Below, piece after piece: positions 7,938 through 15,968 of a stretch of 64,000 nt of DNA. The stretch spans positions 1 to 64,000 of the forward strand of contig NZ_LWHM01000026.1 in NCBI RefSeq assembly GCF_001642735.1, written 5' to 3'. Within the stretch, counting starts at the first letter, position 1. Every line of letters starts with the position of its first letter. This DNA is from Pseudohongiella nitratireducens. GTDB lineage: Bacteria; Pseudomonadota; Gammaproteobacteria; Pseudomonadales; Pseudohongiellaceae. A program made the translations under genes and the position numbers. Below the pieces are notes generated by a model. It searched no databases, was not told the DNA's origin, and saw nothing but the letters and a program-made list of their open reading frames with translations.

Positions 7938-7980
7938 CTCTCGTCAATATGATGTTAGTTTTGCATCATGTTGACGAGAG
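7938..7980. promoter_or_regulatory. 43-bp palindrome before the Xre-RES operon
   Basis: Left arm CTCTCGTCAATATGATG (7938-7954), a 9-base spacer, and right arm CATCATGTTGACGAGAG (7964-7980). The arms pair at 16 of 17 positions. The left arm overlaps the ribosome site of the antitoxin gene, so binding or RNA folding here could control both transcription and translation. Most likely the antitoxin operator. Confidence 0.65.
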
Positions 7981-8132
7981 GTCAAATGATGATTCATTTA
8001 ATCTGTTATAGCAGACTTATTAAGCCATCATATTTGTTTTATTTCTTATTAATTCTATTTAATATTCAATCTCAGGAAATAATAATTTAAAAATAATAGT
8101 TATTTTTAATTCTCTTAGTATGGGAGTGTATT

Positions 8133-8522
8133 TTGAGTAAATACGAAGAAATCCAGAATAAAATCGCAGAGCTGCAAAAACAGGCCGATGAGCTGTATAA
8201 CAGCGAGCGCAAAACTGCGATTCAGGAGTGCAAAGAAAAAATCAAGTTATATGATTTGACGGCATCGGATTTGGGACTTTCCGGTGGTGCAGGGCGGGGC
8301 AGAAAAGCTGCGACGAAAACAGTTGCAGGAAAATCTGCTGGGAGCACTAAATCAAAAGCAACGGCTAAAAAAGGGCGTAAAGCGGGACGTAAACCCGTCA
8401 AAAAAGCAGAGCCCAAGTTTATCGGCCCTAACGGTGAAACCTGGGCGGGTCGTGGCAAGCAACCGAACTGGCTGACTGACCTGATCAATAACGGGGCGTC
8501 TCTGGACGATTTCCGGGTCTGA
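8133..8522 (+). CDS. H-NS-family nucleoid protein
   Basis: A 129-residue H-NS-like protein. The N-terminal 45 residues (YEEIQNKIAELQKQADELYN) form a coiled-coil oligomerisation region. A lysine/alanine-rich linker (about 50-95, many KK, GRK and KAT repeats) follows. The C-terminal DNA-binding domain carries GETWAGRGKQPNWL, the AT-hook-like loop of the family, then the tail INNGASLDDFRV. The start is TTG at 8133, with GGGAG at 8122-8126; no ATG fits. It sits in the toxin-antitoxin island behind a very AT-rich upstream stretch (8000-8120). It may silence that region, as island-borne H-NS proteins often do. Confidence 0.88.
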   Translation: MSKYEEIQNKIAELQKQADELYNSERKTAIQECKEKIKLYDLTASDLGLSGGAGRGRKAATKTVAGKSAGSTKSKATAKKGRKAGRKPVKKAEPKFIGPNGETWAGRGKQPNWLTDLINNGASLDDFRV

Positions 8523-8552
8523 CTCATGTAAACCCGTTGTCAGTTTTATTGA

Positions 8553-8574
8553 ACTGGCAGCATGGCTGCCCAGT
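8553..8574. terminator. Hairpin between convergent H-NS and Fic genes
   Basis: ACTGGCAGC, an ATG loop, then GCTGCCCAGT pair with a single bulge. It fills the 53-bp gap between two gene ends. No T-run follows, so it is only a possible terminator. Confidence 0.35.
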
Positions 8575-8575
8575 G

Positions 8576-9763
8576 TCATTGTTCCGGGAACAAGCCGGGC
8601 ATCCATCGCCCGGCAAGCGAGGCAGGAAACGCAATCGTTAACGGTGCTCGCGAACTTTGTGAATGCAATGCGCCGGTTTTTATCAGCTCAGATGTGATGC
8701 GCCTGGCTGTGCGCTCACTGACTCCAACCAGATCAGCCACCTCGCCTCGGGCCACCTCACCTTGATGAAGAATGGCACGAAGGACTACATCTGATTTTGG
8801 TACCAGTGTGCCACCTCTGATTTTCTCTTGGGCCCAAATCATGATCCTGTTCTGAAGCTCATCCGGGCGCATCAATTGCTCCATAAAGGCAATTTGATCC
8901 AGGCAGGTGGAGAGAAAATAATGCGCGAAATCAATCAGCGCCTTCTCACTGAGAGCGCCACGACCATCGCGATCTCCCTGCCTTGGCTGATCGCATGCCT
9001 GCAGGTGTTTTTTGTAATCAGACTCACTCCTCGCCAGTCCTCGAGCAACGGACCATAGCCCCTGGGTGTCAAGCGTTTCACGCAGCATGGCGTAGCTCAT
9101 CAGCCTGGCAACGCGGCCATTGCCATCGAGAAAGGGGTGGACCCATAACATCCGATGGTGGGCGCATGAGGCGGACAAGATGGCGCTAATCTTGCCGGGG
9201 CGACTATAGGTTTCATGCATTTTGGATAGAAATCGAGGCACTCTAGCCGGACTGATTGCCAGGTGCTTGCCCACTTCGACATCACGTTCCCTGAACTGTC
9301 CGGGTACAACCTTGGCAGTTTCTCCCGTTTTAGGATTCTTAACTACGAGCAACTCTTCAGGCAGTTGCTCACAAAAGCGACGGTGTATTGCCCGAATCAT
9401 TTCCGGGTCAGTTGCCGGCGCTTCTAATCCACCATCATCAATCCATTGTTGCACCTTAATATGGGCTTTTGCCTCCAATTGCAGGTCCCTTTTCTCAGGA
9501 TCGGCACTGTAGTCATCCTCAAGAGCCCGCTCGATATCAACCGGGTGGGTGTTATGGCCTTCTATCAAGTTGCTGTAGTAACAGTTCATAGAGCGAACCA
9601 GACCAGCCAGGGCGCGAACGACAGGTGCCGGCAAGCTGTGACGGAAACCTGCGTTGCGTGTTGCCAGTTCTAATGCCAGGTCGTTTAGGTGCTCCCGGTG
9701 AGGGCCCTCACTAATAAGTAAGGGTTCAAACAAGAAGGTATCTTCCTCGGCATCTCTCATCAT
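8576..9763 (-). CDS. Fic-domain AMP transferase with N-terminal inhibitory helix and C-terminal winged helix
   Basis: A 395-residue Fic protein. The catalytic motif HPFLDGNGR (H209-R217) is complete, so transfer of AMP to a target hydroxyl is expected. The N-terminal inhibitory motif S-N-L-I-E-G (S64-G69) fits the (S/T)xxxE(G/N) pattern, making it a class II, self-inhibited Fic. The C-terminal part (VVLRAILHQGEVARGEVADL, then VSERTARRITSELIKTG) is a winged helix, so it may bind DNA. The start ATGATG at 9763 follows AAGGAG at a 6-base gap. It closes the toxin island and is convergent with the H-NS gene. The target is unknown. Confidence 0.9.
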   Translation of the reverse strand: MMRDAEEDTFLFEPLLISEGPHREHLNDLALELATRNAGFRHSLPAPVVRALAGLVRSMNCYYSNLIEGHNTHPVDIERALEDDYSADPEKRDLQLEAKAHIKVQQWIDDGGLEAPATDPEMIRAIHRRFCEQLPEELLVVKNPKTGETAKVVPGQFRERDVEVGKHLAISPARVPRFLSKMHETYSRPGKISAILSASCAHHRMLWVHPFLDGNGRVARLMSYAMLRETLDTQGLWSVARGLARSESDYKKHLQACDQPRQGDRDGRGALSEKALIDFAHYFLSTCLDQIAFMEQLMRPDELQNRIMIWAQEKIRGGTLVPKSDVVLRAILHQGEVARGEVADLVGVSERTARRITSELIKTGALHSQSSRAPLTIAFPASLAGRWMPGLFPEQ

Positions 9764-10153
9764 GGAGGGCTCCTTGGTGGCCGCTTTTTTGGCCGCTTTG
9801 AATTTATCAATAAAATCATGATATCAGGATGTTAGGAAGGAGGTAAGTGAATTTACTGCCTGATTATTGGCCGGTTAAATGGCTGGAATCAGACGGTGTT
9901 TTCAGGTCGAAGACCCAAATAGGCTATTTGGACTCCAAATTTATTGCTATAACCTTCTGAACAGGCCATACATTTATCTGTCGACTATCTATGTTTTCCG
10001 GATTAATACCCATACTTGATTTTCGAGTATTTAATGGACTGAGCATTATGACGATTAATTTGAATAGCCGTAGCCTGTTTACAAAAACTAATAATTAAGC
10101 ATTGCCACCGCGCCTGAAGCCCGTATACTCCCCAGAATAATAAGAGCGAATTT
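9764..10153. other. Gap before the SLC13 gene, with a possible 37-codon ORF at 9847-9960
   Basis: The gap holds a GTG-started frame of 37 codons (MNLLPDYWPVKWLESDGVF...) preceded by AGGAAGGAGG, but spacing to the GTG is only about 3 bases and no family is recognised. The right end holds a promoter for the transporter. The stretch 9781-9805 repeats GGCCGCTTT. Nothing else was seen. Confidence 0.2.
10102..10129 (+). promoter_or_regulatory. Probable sigma-70 promoter of the SLC13 transporter gene
   Basis: TTGCCA (10102-10107), a 16-base spacer and TATACT (10124-10129), ending 24 bases before the start codon. Confidence 0.45.
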
Positions 10154-11893
10154 ATGCCTATGGACCTGTCGCAACTTTTTATTCTGGCCACCTTGTTTTT
10201 TCTGGTTGGCATGCTCATCTGGGGACGTTACCCGGTTGGTGTGATTTTCTCTTCCGTGGCCTTTGTCTACTTTGTCGCCGGCTTTATTCCCCTTGAATCC
10301 CTGACCCGCCAGATCGTCAATCCCGGCCTGATCACCGTGGTGCTGCTGATGCTGATGGCGACGGTGCTGAACAAAGTCAGGTTGCTGGAGGTCTGGGCAA
10401 ACCGGTTGGTGCGCGGCGGTTACCGCAGCGCCCTGGCAAAGCTGCTGACAGTGGTGGGGCTGCAATCCGCCTTCCTGAATAACACCGCCGTGGTCGCTTC
10501 ACTGATCGGGCCGCTGCGCTCGGCCAGTAAAAAGGATGCGCCCAAGCTGCTGCTGCCGATGTCATACGCAGCGACGCTTGGTGGCATGCTGACCCTGATC
10601 GGCACTTCCACCAACTTGCTGTTAAGCGGTTTTATCAGTGAAGCCGGGTTACCCGAGTGGAATATCTTCACGCCGCTGCCCATGGGCATTTTGCTGTTCT
10701 GCATTTGCCTGGGCGTTATGCTGCTGCTTTTCCCTTATTTGCTGAAACCATCCGAGGTGGAAGAGACACCGCGTGAGGATTACCTGATTGATGCCCGGGT
10801 CTCTGAGGATTGCCCCCTGATCGGCAAAACGGTCAGCCAGGCGGGGCTGATTCGGCTGGATGAGTTGCGTCTGGTGGAAATAGTCCGCCACGGTCAAGTG
10901 ATTGCGCCGGTTCGCGCCTATCAAACCGTACGGCCCGGGGACATTCTGGTGTTTGCCGGTGATGTCTCCCGGCTGGATCTGCTTTCGCAGTTTCCCGGTC
11001 TGGTCACTCGAGGTCACGGCCAGGACATTCCTACCGACAATCTGCTGGAAGTGATGGTCAGTGGCGAGTCAGCCCTGGCAGGGCATCGACTGGGGCGGGT
11101 AGATTTTCGGTTGCGCTACGATGCGTCGATTGTCGCTGTGCGCCCGGTGACACCGCATTTCGACCTGATGAAAGGGCAGTTGCCGATGCGTTTGCAGGCC
11201 GGTGATACGCTGGTGCTGGCGACCGGTCCGGATTTTACTGCCCGCAACGGTGTGGAGCGTAACTTCATTCCCATTTCCCGGCCTATGGTCACCAAGTTTG
11301 TCCGGCCCTGGAAGTCTCATTTTGCCCTGAGCACGTTTTTGCTGACCATCCTCGGTGCCAGCCTGGGCATGTTTTCTCTGATCAAGGGACTGGCCTGTGT
11401 GCTGGTGCTGTCATTGGCCGTCAACCTGGTCAGGGCTCAGGAGCTGCGCCGCAATGTGCCCTGGCAATTGATTTTTACCATCGCCTCCGCACTGGTCATC
11501 AGCTACGTACTCAATGACTCCGGCCTGGCTGCCATCTTTGCCAACGGTGTGCTGGCCACCCTGGACAGCGACCCTCGGCTGTCCATGATAGCCATCCTGC
11601 TGCTCACCGCGCTGATGACCGAGATGATGACCAACAACGCCGCCGCTGCGTTGATGTTCCCCGTGGCGCTGAGCACTGCCACTGCACTGGGGCTCGACTA
11701 CATGCCCTTTGTCATGGCTGTGCTCTATGGTGCCAGTGCTTCCTTCCTGACCCCGCACGGCTACCAGACCAATCTCATGGTCATGTCTCCCGGCGGTTAC
11801 CGCCCCCGTGACTACCTCAGGGCAGGGCTGCCCATCTCCGTTGCCTACCTCGGCAGTGCCGCTTTTTTGCTGCCGGTATTTTTCCCCTACTAA
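10154..11893 (+). CDS. SLC13-family permease with two RCK_C domains
   Basis: A 579-residue inner-membrane transporter. The N-terminal membrane half (LFILATLFFLVGMLIWGRYP, NNTAVVASLIGP, LIGTSTNLLLSG) and C-terminal half (TEMMTNNAAAALMFPVALS, LTPHGYQTNLMV) carry the paired SNT/TNN-type substrate motifs of the divalent anion/sodium symporter superfamily. Between them, at about residues 205-380, lie two TrkA-C/RCK_C regulatory domains (ISEDCPLIGKTVSQAGL-like and GESALAGHRLGRVDFR). Such SLC13-RCK proteins are often sulfate permeases, and cysteine/sulfate genes occur elsewhere in the window, but the substrate is inference. ATG at 10154 or 10160 are both possible; the ribosome site is weak. Confidence 0.88.
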   Translation: MPMDLSQLFILATLFFLVGMLIWGRYPVGVIFSSVAFVYFVAGFIPLESLTRQIVNPGLITVVLLMLMATVLNKVRLLEVWANRLVRGGYRSALAKLLTVVGLQSAFLNNTAVVASLIGPLRSASKKDAPKLLLPMSYAATLGGMLTLIGTSTNLLLSGFISEAGLPEWNIFTPLPMGILLFCICLGVMLLLFPYLLKPSEVEETPREDYLIDARVSEDCPLIGKTVSQAGLIRLDELRLVEIVRHGQVIAPVRAYQTVRPGDILVFAGDVSRLDLLSQFPGLVTRGHGQDIPTDNLLEVMVSGESALAGHRLGRVDFRLRYDASIVAVRPVTPHFDLMKGQLPMRLQAGDTLVLATGPDFTARNGVERNFIPISRPMVTKFVRPWKSHFALSTFLLTILGASLGMFSLIKGLACVLVLSLAVNLVRAQELRRNVPWQLIFTIASALVISYVLNDSGLAAIFANGVLATLDSDPRLSMIAILLLTALMTEMMTNNAAAALMFPVALSTATALGLDYMPFVMAVLYGASASFLTPHGYQTNLMVMSPGGYRPRDYLRAGLPISVAYLGSAAFLLPVFFPY

Positions 11894-12027
11894 ATAGCCT
11901 GGTCAGCAAGCTGTTCTGTCCATTAATGAAGGCATTTTTTCCTGTGACAGGGTCGTAGAGGCGCTAAACTATTTATGTTGGTACATTTGTATCAATGAAA
12001 CTGTCTACATATACAAGGAGTGTAAAG

Positions 12028-12174
12028 ATGAGAGAGCTTACTCAAACTGAAGTAGAGCAGGTTAGTGGCGGACTGGGACCATTGGCCGTGATAGGTATTG
12101 ATCTGGCATTAAATGGTGTCTTGCTGGGGTATGCGACATTCATGTCGTCGCGCTATATGCAGCAAGAATCATAG
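12028..12174 (+). CDS. Double-glycine-leader peptide, class II bacteriocin/microcin-like precursor
   Basis: A 48-residue peptide beginning MRELTQTEVEQVSGG, a textbook double-glycine leader of the type cut and exported by C39-peptidase ABC transporters. The mature part (33 residues, LGPLAVIGIDLALNGVLLGY...) is hydrophobic and glycine-rich, as in two-peptide bacteriocins of the lactobin/cerein type. AAGGAG at 12015-12020 gives an ideal 7-base spacing. No transporter, maturation enzyme or second peptide lies next to it, so export would depend on genes elsewhere. The convergent small membrane gene could be immunity, but this is speculative. Too short for routine gene callers. Confidence 0.75.
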   Translation: MRELTQTEVEQVSGGLGPLAVIGIDLALNGVLLGYATFMSSRYMQQES

Positions 12175-12191
12175 CCTGTCACGACCGTAAC

Positions 12192-12217
12192 GGTGGAGTC
12201 TTTATCGAGGCTCCGCC
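12192..12217. terminator. Hairpin between the peptide gene and the small membrane gene
   Basis: GGTGGAGTC, an 8-base loop and GGCTCCGCC pair with two G-U pairs. It lies between convergent reading frames and overlaps the stop of the minus-strand one. No T-run follows, so function as a terminator is only probable. Confidence 0.4.
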
Positions 12218-12387
12218 TTCATTAAACAAAGCCCAGTAATAATCAATGAACATACCAGGCTCCATGAAACAATGTTGCCAGACAAAAGCATGCTCGGAAC
12301 CTGCAGCGCTAAAAGTAATGCTACAGTCAGTTGAATCAGGCCAAATACGAGCAATAAACCGCGCACACTGAATATTCTGGGTAACAT
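12202..12387 (-). CDS. Small two-helix membrane protein, hypothetical
   Basis: A 61-residue frame from ATG 12387 with AAGG at 12397-12400 upstream; ATG at 12396 is an alternative. Two hydrophobic segments (GLLLVFGLIQLTVALLLAL and VSWSLVCSLIITGLCLM) would span the inner membrane, with basic residues at both ends. The family was not recognised. It lies tail-to-tail with the double-glycine peptide. Small membrane immunity proteins are common beside bacteriocins but are usually in the same operon, so that role is a guess. Confidence 0.45.
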   Translation of the reverse strand: MLPRIFSVRGLLLVFGLIQLTVALLLALQVPSMLLSGNIVSWSLVCSLIITGLCLMKAEPR

Positions 12388-12565
12388 CTTTATCATCCTT
12401 AATGGGTCTTCACCATCTAAGTTTAGTTGCTGCAATGACCCTCTGCTGCCGCATTACCCGTTCGGGTGATTGGCATGATTTATAAATGTGAACTGATTCA
12501 CATTTCTCCTGCTTAGTCCTCGGTTCATCGCAAAATTCTATACCGAACGTTGCCTTTGCGACACA

Positions 12566-13918
12566 ATGCCGAACTTTATAATAATCGTAAATAATAATTG
12601 GCAGATCATGGAAAACAGAACTGCGCATATAACGGTAGCCAGTGATGCAGGTGTCACGGCAAACAATACCGCGGCTGGACATCGGCATTTGGTCCTGGGG
12701 CTTGATGGCACGTGGAATACACCGGATCAGCAGGACCGCGACCGTCAGTGTCCAAGCAATGTGGTGAAACTGCTGCGCGCTATTGATACCCGGCAGAGCG
12801 ATGTTGAGCAGCTTAAATACTACGATGCGGGCGTTGGTACCGATGGCTTTGTCGATAAACTCTGGGGCGGTATCGCTGGCCGGGGGTTGTTCGGCAATAT
12901 GCGCCAGGCGTATGTGTGGTTGCTGGAAAACTACCGTATCGGTGATCAGCTTTTTCTGTTCGGATTCAGTCGTGGCGCTTTCGCGGTACGTAGCCTGGTC
13001 GCGATGATTGACCTGTGTGGTATCCCCAAGCGTGTCGATTATTCCTACGATTTTATGGATGTCGCCTCTGAGGCGGCGCGGATTTACCGTGAGCCTATCA
13101 AGACAAAGCAAAAGCGCATGGCACGTGAGTTTCGTAACCGGTTTCATGCTGTGGATGCCACGGTTACCATGCTTGGCGTCTGGGATACGGTGGGTGCGAT
13201 GGGGCTGCCAACCCAGGGATTACTGGGCAAACTGACCCGGTCACAGCACCAGTTTCATAATACCCGATTAAGTAAGAACGTGCGCCATGCTTATCAGGCA
13301 CTGGCCATGAATGAGATGCGCCGCCCGTTTGAACCGGCGCTGTGGCGTGGCAAATGTCCCAAAGACGTCGAAACGGTAGAGCAGGTCTGGTTCCCCGGGG
13401 TGCATGGCAATATTGGCGGCGGCTATGCCGATGCCGGACTCTCTGATGTAGCGCTGGAGTGGATGCTGGAAAAAGCCGCAAACCACGGTCTGACACTGCG
13501 CCCCAATTATCTGATTAACCGGGTCGACCCGAACCCTTTTGCTGAAATGCGCGATCCGATTCGCCCCCTGTATCGCAGTCTGATGATTGGCCGCCCCCGC
13601 GTTCGTCGCATTGGCAGCGGTGCCATCGGCGAAGCCATCGATCTGTCTGCCGCCCGACGCTGGCTGGCCGTCAGTCGCCCGGAAGCGCCACCGGCCAATT
13701 TTCTGGTTGATAGCCAGCGTGGCAGGAATTTTCAGCGCCGGGCGGGCGAATACGCGCACGTCGAGCAGGCGATTACTGAGTCAGCGCTAGAGCCAGAGAT
13801 AGGGCCAGAGATAGGGCAACTGAATTCGCAGCAGCACGTATCTAACAGGTCCAGGTCTGCATCAAACAGAACAAACAGTCACTCGCTGGCTACCCGCACA
13901 ACTTCCTCGCATTTTTAA
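12566..13918 (+). CDS. DUF2235 alpha/beta hydrolase (Tle1-like phospholipase domain)
   Basis: About 450 residues. The DUF2235 domain begins HLVLGLDGTWNTPD and has the nucleophile elbow GFSRGAFAVRSL (GxSxG, serine near residue 134), LGVWDTVGAMG and the histidine region WFPGVHGNIGGGYAD. These are the hallmarks of T6SS lipase effectors of the Tle1 group and related stand-alone hydrolases. No T6SS gene or immunity partner is beside it, so the role is uncertain. ATG 12566 or 12608 may be the start; both precede the domain. The last 12 or so codons (from about 13882) come from the duplicated xre segment read in antisense, so the native C-terminus has been replaced or truncated. Confidence 0.82.
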   Translation: MPNFIIIVNNNWQIMENRTAHITVASDAGVTANNTAAGHRHLVLGLDGTWNTPDQQDRDRQCPSNVVKLLRAIDTRQSDVEQLKYYDAGVGTDGFVDKLWGGIAGRGLFGNMRQAYVWLLENYRIGDQLFLFGFSRGAFAVRSLVAMIDLCGIPKRVDYSYDFMDVASEAARIYREPIKTKQKRMAREFRNRFHAVDATVTMLGVWDTVGAMGLPTQGLLGKLTRSQHQFHNTRLSKNVRHAYQALAMNEMRRPFEPALWRGKCPKDVETVEQVWFPGVHGNIGGGYADAGLSDVALEWMLEKAANHGLTLRPNYLINRVDPNPFAEMRDPIRPLYRSLMIGRPRVRRIGSGAIGEAIDLSAARRWLAVSRPEAPPANFLVDSQRGRNFQRRAGEYAHVEQAITESALEPEIGPEIGQLNSQQHVSNRSRSASNRTNSHSLATRTTSSHF

Positions 13919-14242
13919 TATTTGCCGCCAACCTTTTGTAGTCATCATACGAGGCAATGGTGATGTGATCGATGAGCCCCTTACTAGCCACTCAGCCGCG
14001 TTCCTTGTGTAGTGGTTTAAAAAATGACGAAATAAAATTGTCACGGTATATCAAGTCAAGACCAATTTTTTACGTGTTATATCGTGTAATTTTAAAAGTG
14101 ACGCGGTATACCCAATAAGATAACGTGTTTAATAGTGTATAAACGGTCGAACGTATTTTTGCATGGTGTATTGGGCAAATAATTCAAACTGACTGGGTAT
14201 ATCCTGAATTGTTAAAAACCATCAAATTTGAGACACATGCCT
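13882..14242. repeat. Direct repeat copy 1: xre 5' end plus upstream region
   Basis: This stretch matches 21147-21530 in the same orientation nearly base for base, including TCGCTGGCT, ATTTTTAATATTTGCCGCCA and TTCAAACTGACTGGGTATAT. On the minus strand it still encodes most of the xre N-terminus (VASKGLIDHITIASYDDYK) but has an in-frame TGA just before that valine. Copy 2 has one extra unit of about 17 bp (GGTATATCCAATAAG plus flank). Copy 1 ends by jumping directly into a cysQ fragment. The stretch 13919-14527 otherwise holds no intact gene. Confidence 0.85.
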
Positions 14243-14380
14243 TTCACTGAGGCGGATGAGAAGGCGGAAGTGGTGATTATTGCTGCGTTTCGGAAACTGG
14301 CGCCTGAGATTCCGATTATTACAGAAAATGCCTTGGCAGATGCTAAACTATTCGCACCGCAAACATATAATGTGTTTTAA
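14237..14380 (+). pseudogene. cysQ fragment fused to repeat copy 1
   Basis: A 47-codon frame reads MPFTEADEKAEVVIIAAFRK then LAPEIPIITENALAD. It aligns with TEADEKAEAVIIEALRELAP and EIPIIAEEAVAAG of the intact CysQ at 21747. It lacks the N-terminus and everything after the first metal-binding glutamates, so it cannot be a working phosphatase. It is the product of the same duplication that made repeat copy 1, with the roughly 400 bp between xre and the cysQ core deleted. Confidence 0.8.
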
Positions 14381-14527
14381 ATAAATATTATTGAGTTCTT
14401 CTATGCGTTATAAGAGAATGTGAGCACCTTCACAATTTTGGGTTAAATTTCATATCCCAGTCAGGAAGTCCTGTAAACATAAAAATCATTTTTATCAGTT
14501 CCTAAGGTGTGTTAGTCGGGTGCATGT

Positions 14528-15961
14528 TTGAATCAGGAAGAACAGTCAGGCATCGAGCCTTTAGCCGACACCGCTGGTAATCAAGTCCAGCCATACCGAC
14601 TTCTCCTGTTTGGCGCGGTGATTTTGGCGTTAGCGCTGATTGGCATCTGGTCCAGGCCTTCCGGCGCTTTTGCCGCCCTGTGGCCTGCCAATGCGGTGAT
14701 GCTGGTCTGGCTGGCAAGGAGCGGCTCATCGGCGTCTTTGGCACACTACTTTTGTGCCGCTCTGGCCTTTTCTGCAGCCGATCTCATGACTGGCGCAAGC
14801 GTCGGAAATGCCCTGATACTGGCTTGTGGTAACTTGCTCAGTGTCGGAACCGGATTGCTGTTTTTGCACCTGTGCCGTTTGAAGACGATTGACCTGTCGG
14901 AGCGCGCCAGTGTCTTTCAGGTTCTGTTGCTGGCGTTGATCGGGGCGAACGCAGGCGGATTACTTGGTATGGTTGCCTGGCCGAAAATGTTCGGCGGCAC
15001 TTTCCATGAGGGGTATTTTTACTGGGCCGGCACCGACTTTGTGAACTATATTGCATTTCTGCCACTACTTTTTGCCATGCCGGCATCACGTATTGAATTG
15101 ATCAGGTCGCTGCGTCGGGATCTGAGTCAAACAAAGGTCTTGCCAGCGATAACTACGCTTCTGATGTGTGGTTTGCCAGTCTGGACGGATAACCCTAATG
15201 CACTGGCATTCCCGTTGCTGGGCCTGCTCTGGTGCGCTTTTACCTATAGTGTGTTTGTGACCGCACTGCTGACCCTGCTTTATTGTCTTTTTGCGCTGTT
15301 GCAGATATCACGTGTCTTTGATCAGGGGGCTGCTGATTTTTCGGGCTGGGCCGATCTGATGCTGATTCGTGTCAGTATCTCCTCCATTGCGCTGGCACCG
15401 ATCGTGGTCTCAGCCTATATTCATTCAACCCGCGTCCAGGTAGCCAAGCTGGCATACTCAGCCAATCATGATTCGCTCACAGGAGCGCTCTCACGTGCTG
15501 CCTTCATGGAGGCACTGCAGGACAGAATGCAATCGCTGTCGGACGGACAATGTGTGACACTGTTTTTGATGGACCTGGATCATTTCAAAAATATTAATGA
15601 CACTCATGGGCATTTGGCGGGTGACAGTGCGATTGTTCATTTTGTGCAAGTTGTTCAGCAGTGCCTCAGAGCGGGTGATGTTATTGGCCGGATTGGGGGG
15701 GAAGAATTTGCTGTAGTGTTTGCTGAGGAAAATAAAGAAGACTTTGACGCGCCCCTGATTGCAGATCGTATCCACAAAACCCTGAACGATTTGCCATTGG
15801 TGTTGCCCGATGGCAAGTCCTTGCCTTTCACAGTCAGCATTGGCATTGCAGAATGTTCAACACCTGGCGATTCGCTGGAGGCGCTGGTTCAGCAGGCCGA
15901 TGATGCGTTGTATAAAGCCAAGGCGGCTGGTCGGGACCAGACAGTACTGAATCGGGTATAA
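14528..15961 (+). CDS. Membrane diguanylate cyclase, MASE1-GGDEF
   Basis: A 477-residue protein. Residues 20-300 form a MASE1-like membrane sensor of about eight hydrophobic helices (RLLLFGAVILALALIGIW, AALWPANAVMLVWLARSG typical of MASE1). The C-terminal GGDEF domain starts NHDSLTGALSRAAFMEAL, has FLMDLDHFKNINDTHGH and the active motif IGRIGGEEF near residue 390, a functional GGEEF. It makes c-di-GMP at the inner membrane. The start is uncertain: TTG at 14528 gives the full frame, with only a weak ribosome site. It lies 7 bases upstream of the GGDEF-EAL gene, probably one operon. Confidence 0.88.
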   Translation: MNQEEQSGIEPLADTAGNQVQPYRLLLFGAVILALALIGIWSRPSGAFAALWPANAVMLVWLARSGSSASLAHYFCAALAFSAADLMTGASVGNALILACGNLLSVGTGLLFLHLCRLKTIDLSERASVFQVLLLALIGANAGGLLGMVAWPKMFGGTFHEGYFYWAGTDFVNYIAFLPLLFAMPASRIELIRSLRRDLSQTKVLPAITTLLMCGLPVWTDNPNALAFPLLGLLWCAFTYSVFVTALLTLLYCLFALLQISRVFDQGAADFSGWADLMLIRVSISSIALAPIVVSAYIHSTRVQVAKLAYSANHDSLTGALSRAAFMEALQDRMQSLSDGQCVTLFLMDLDHFKNINDTHGHLAGDSAIVHFVQVVQQCLRAGDVIGRIGGEEFAVVFAEENKEDFDAPLIADRIHKTLNDLPLVLPDGKSLPFTVSIGIAECSTPGDSLEALVQQADDALYKAKAAGRDQTVLNRV

Positions 15962-15968
15962 TGAATTC

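Noticed and set aside
13919-14236. Possible gene between DUF2235 and the MASE1 cyclase
   Set aside because: The only coding-like sequence is the broken xre copy; stops interrupt it in every frame.
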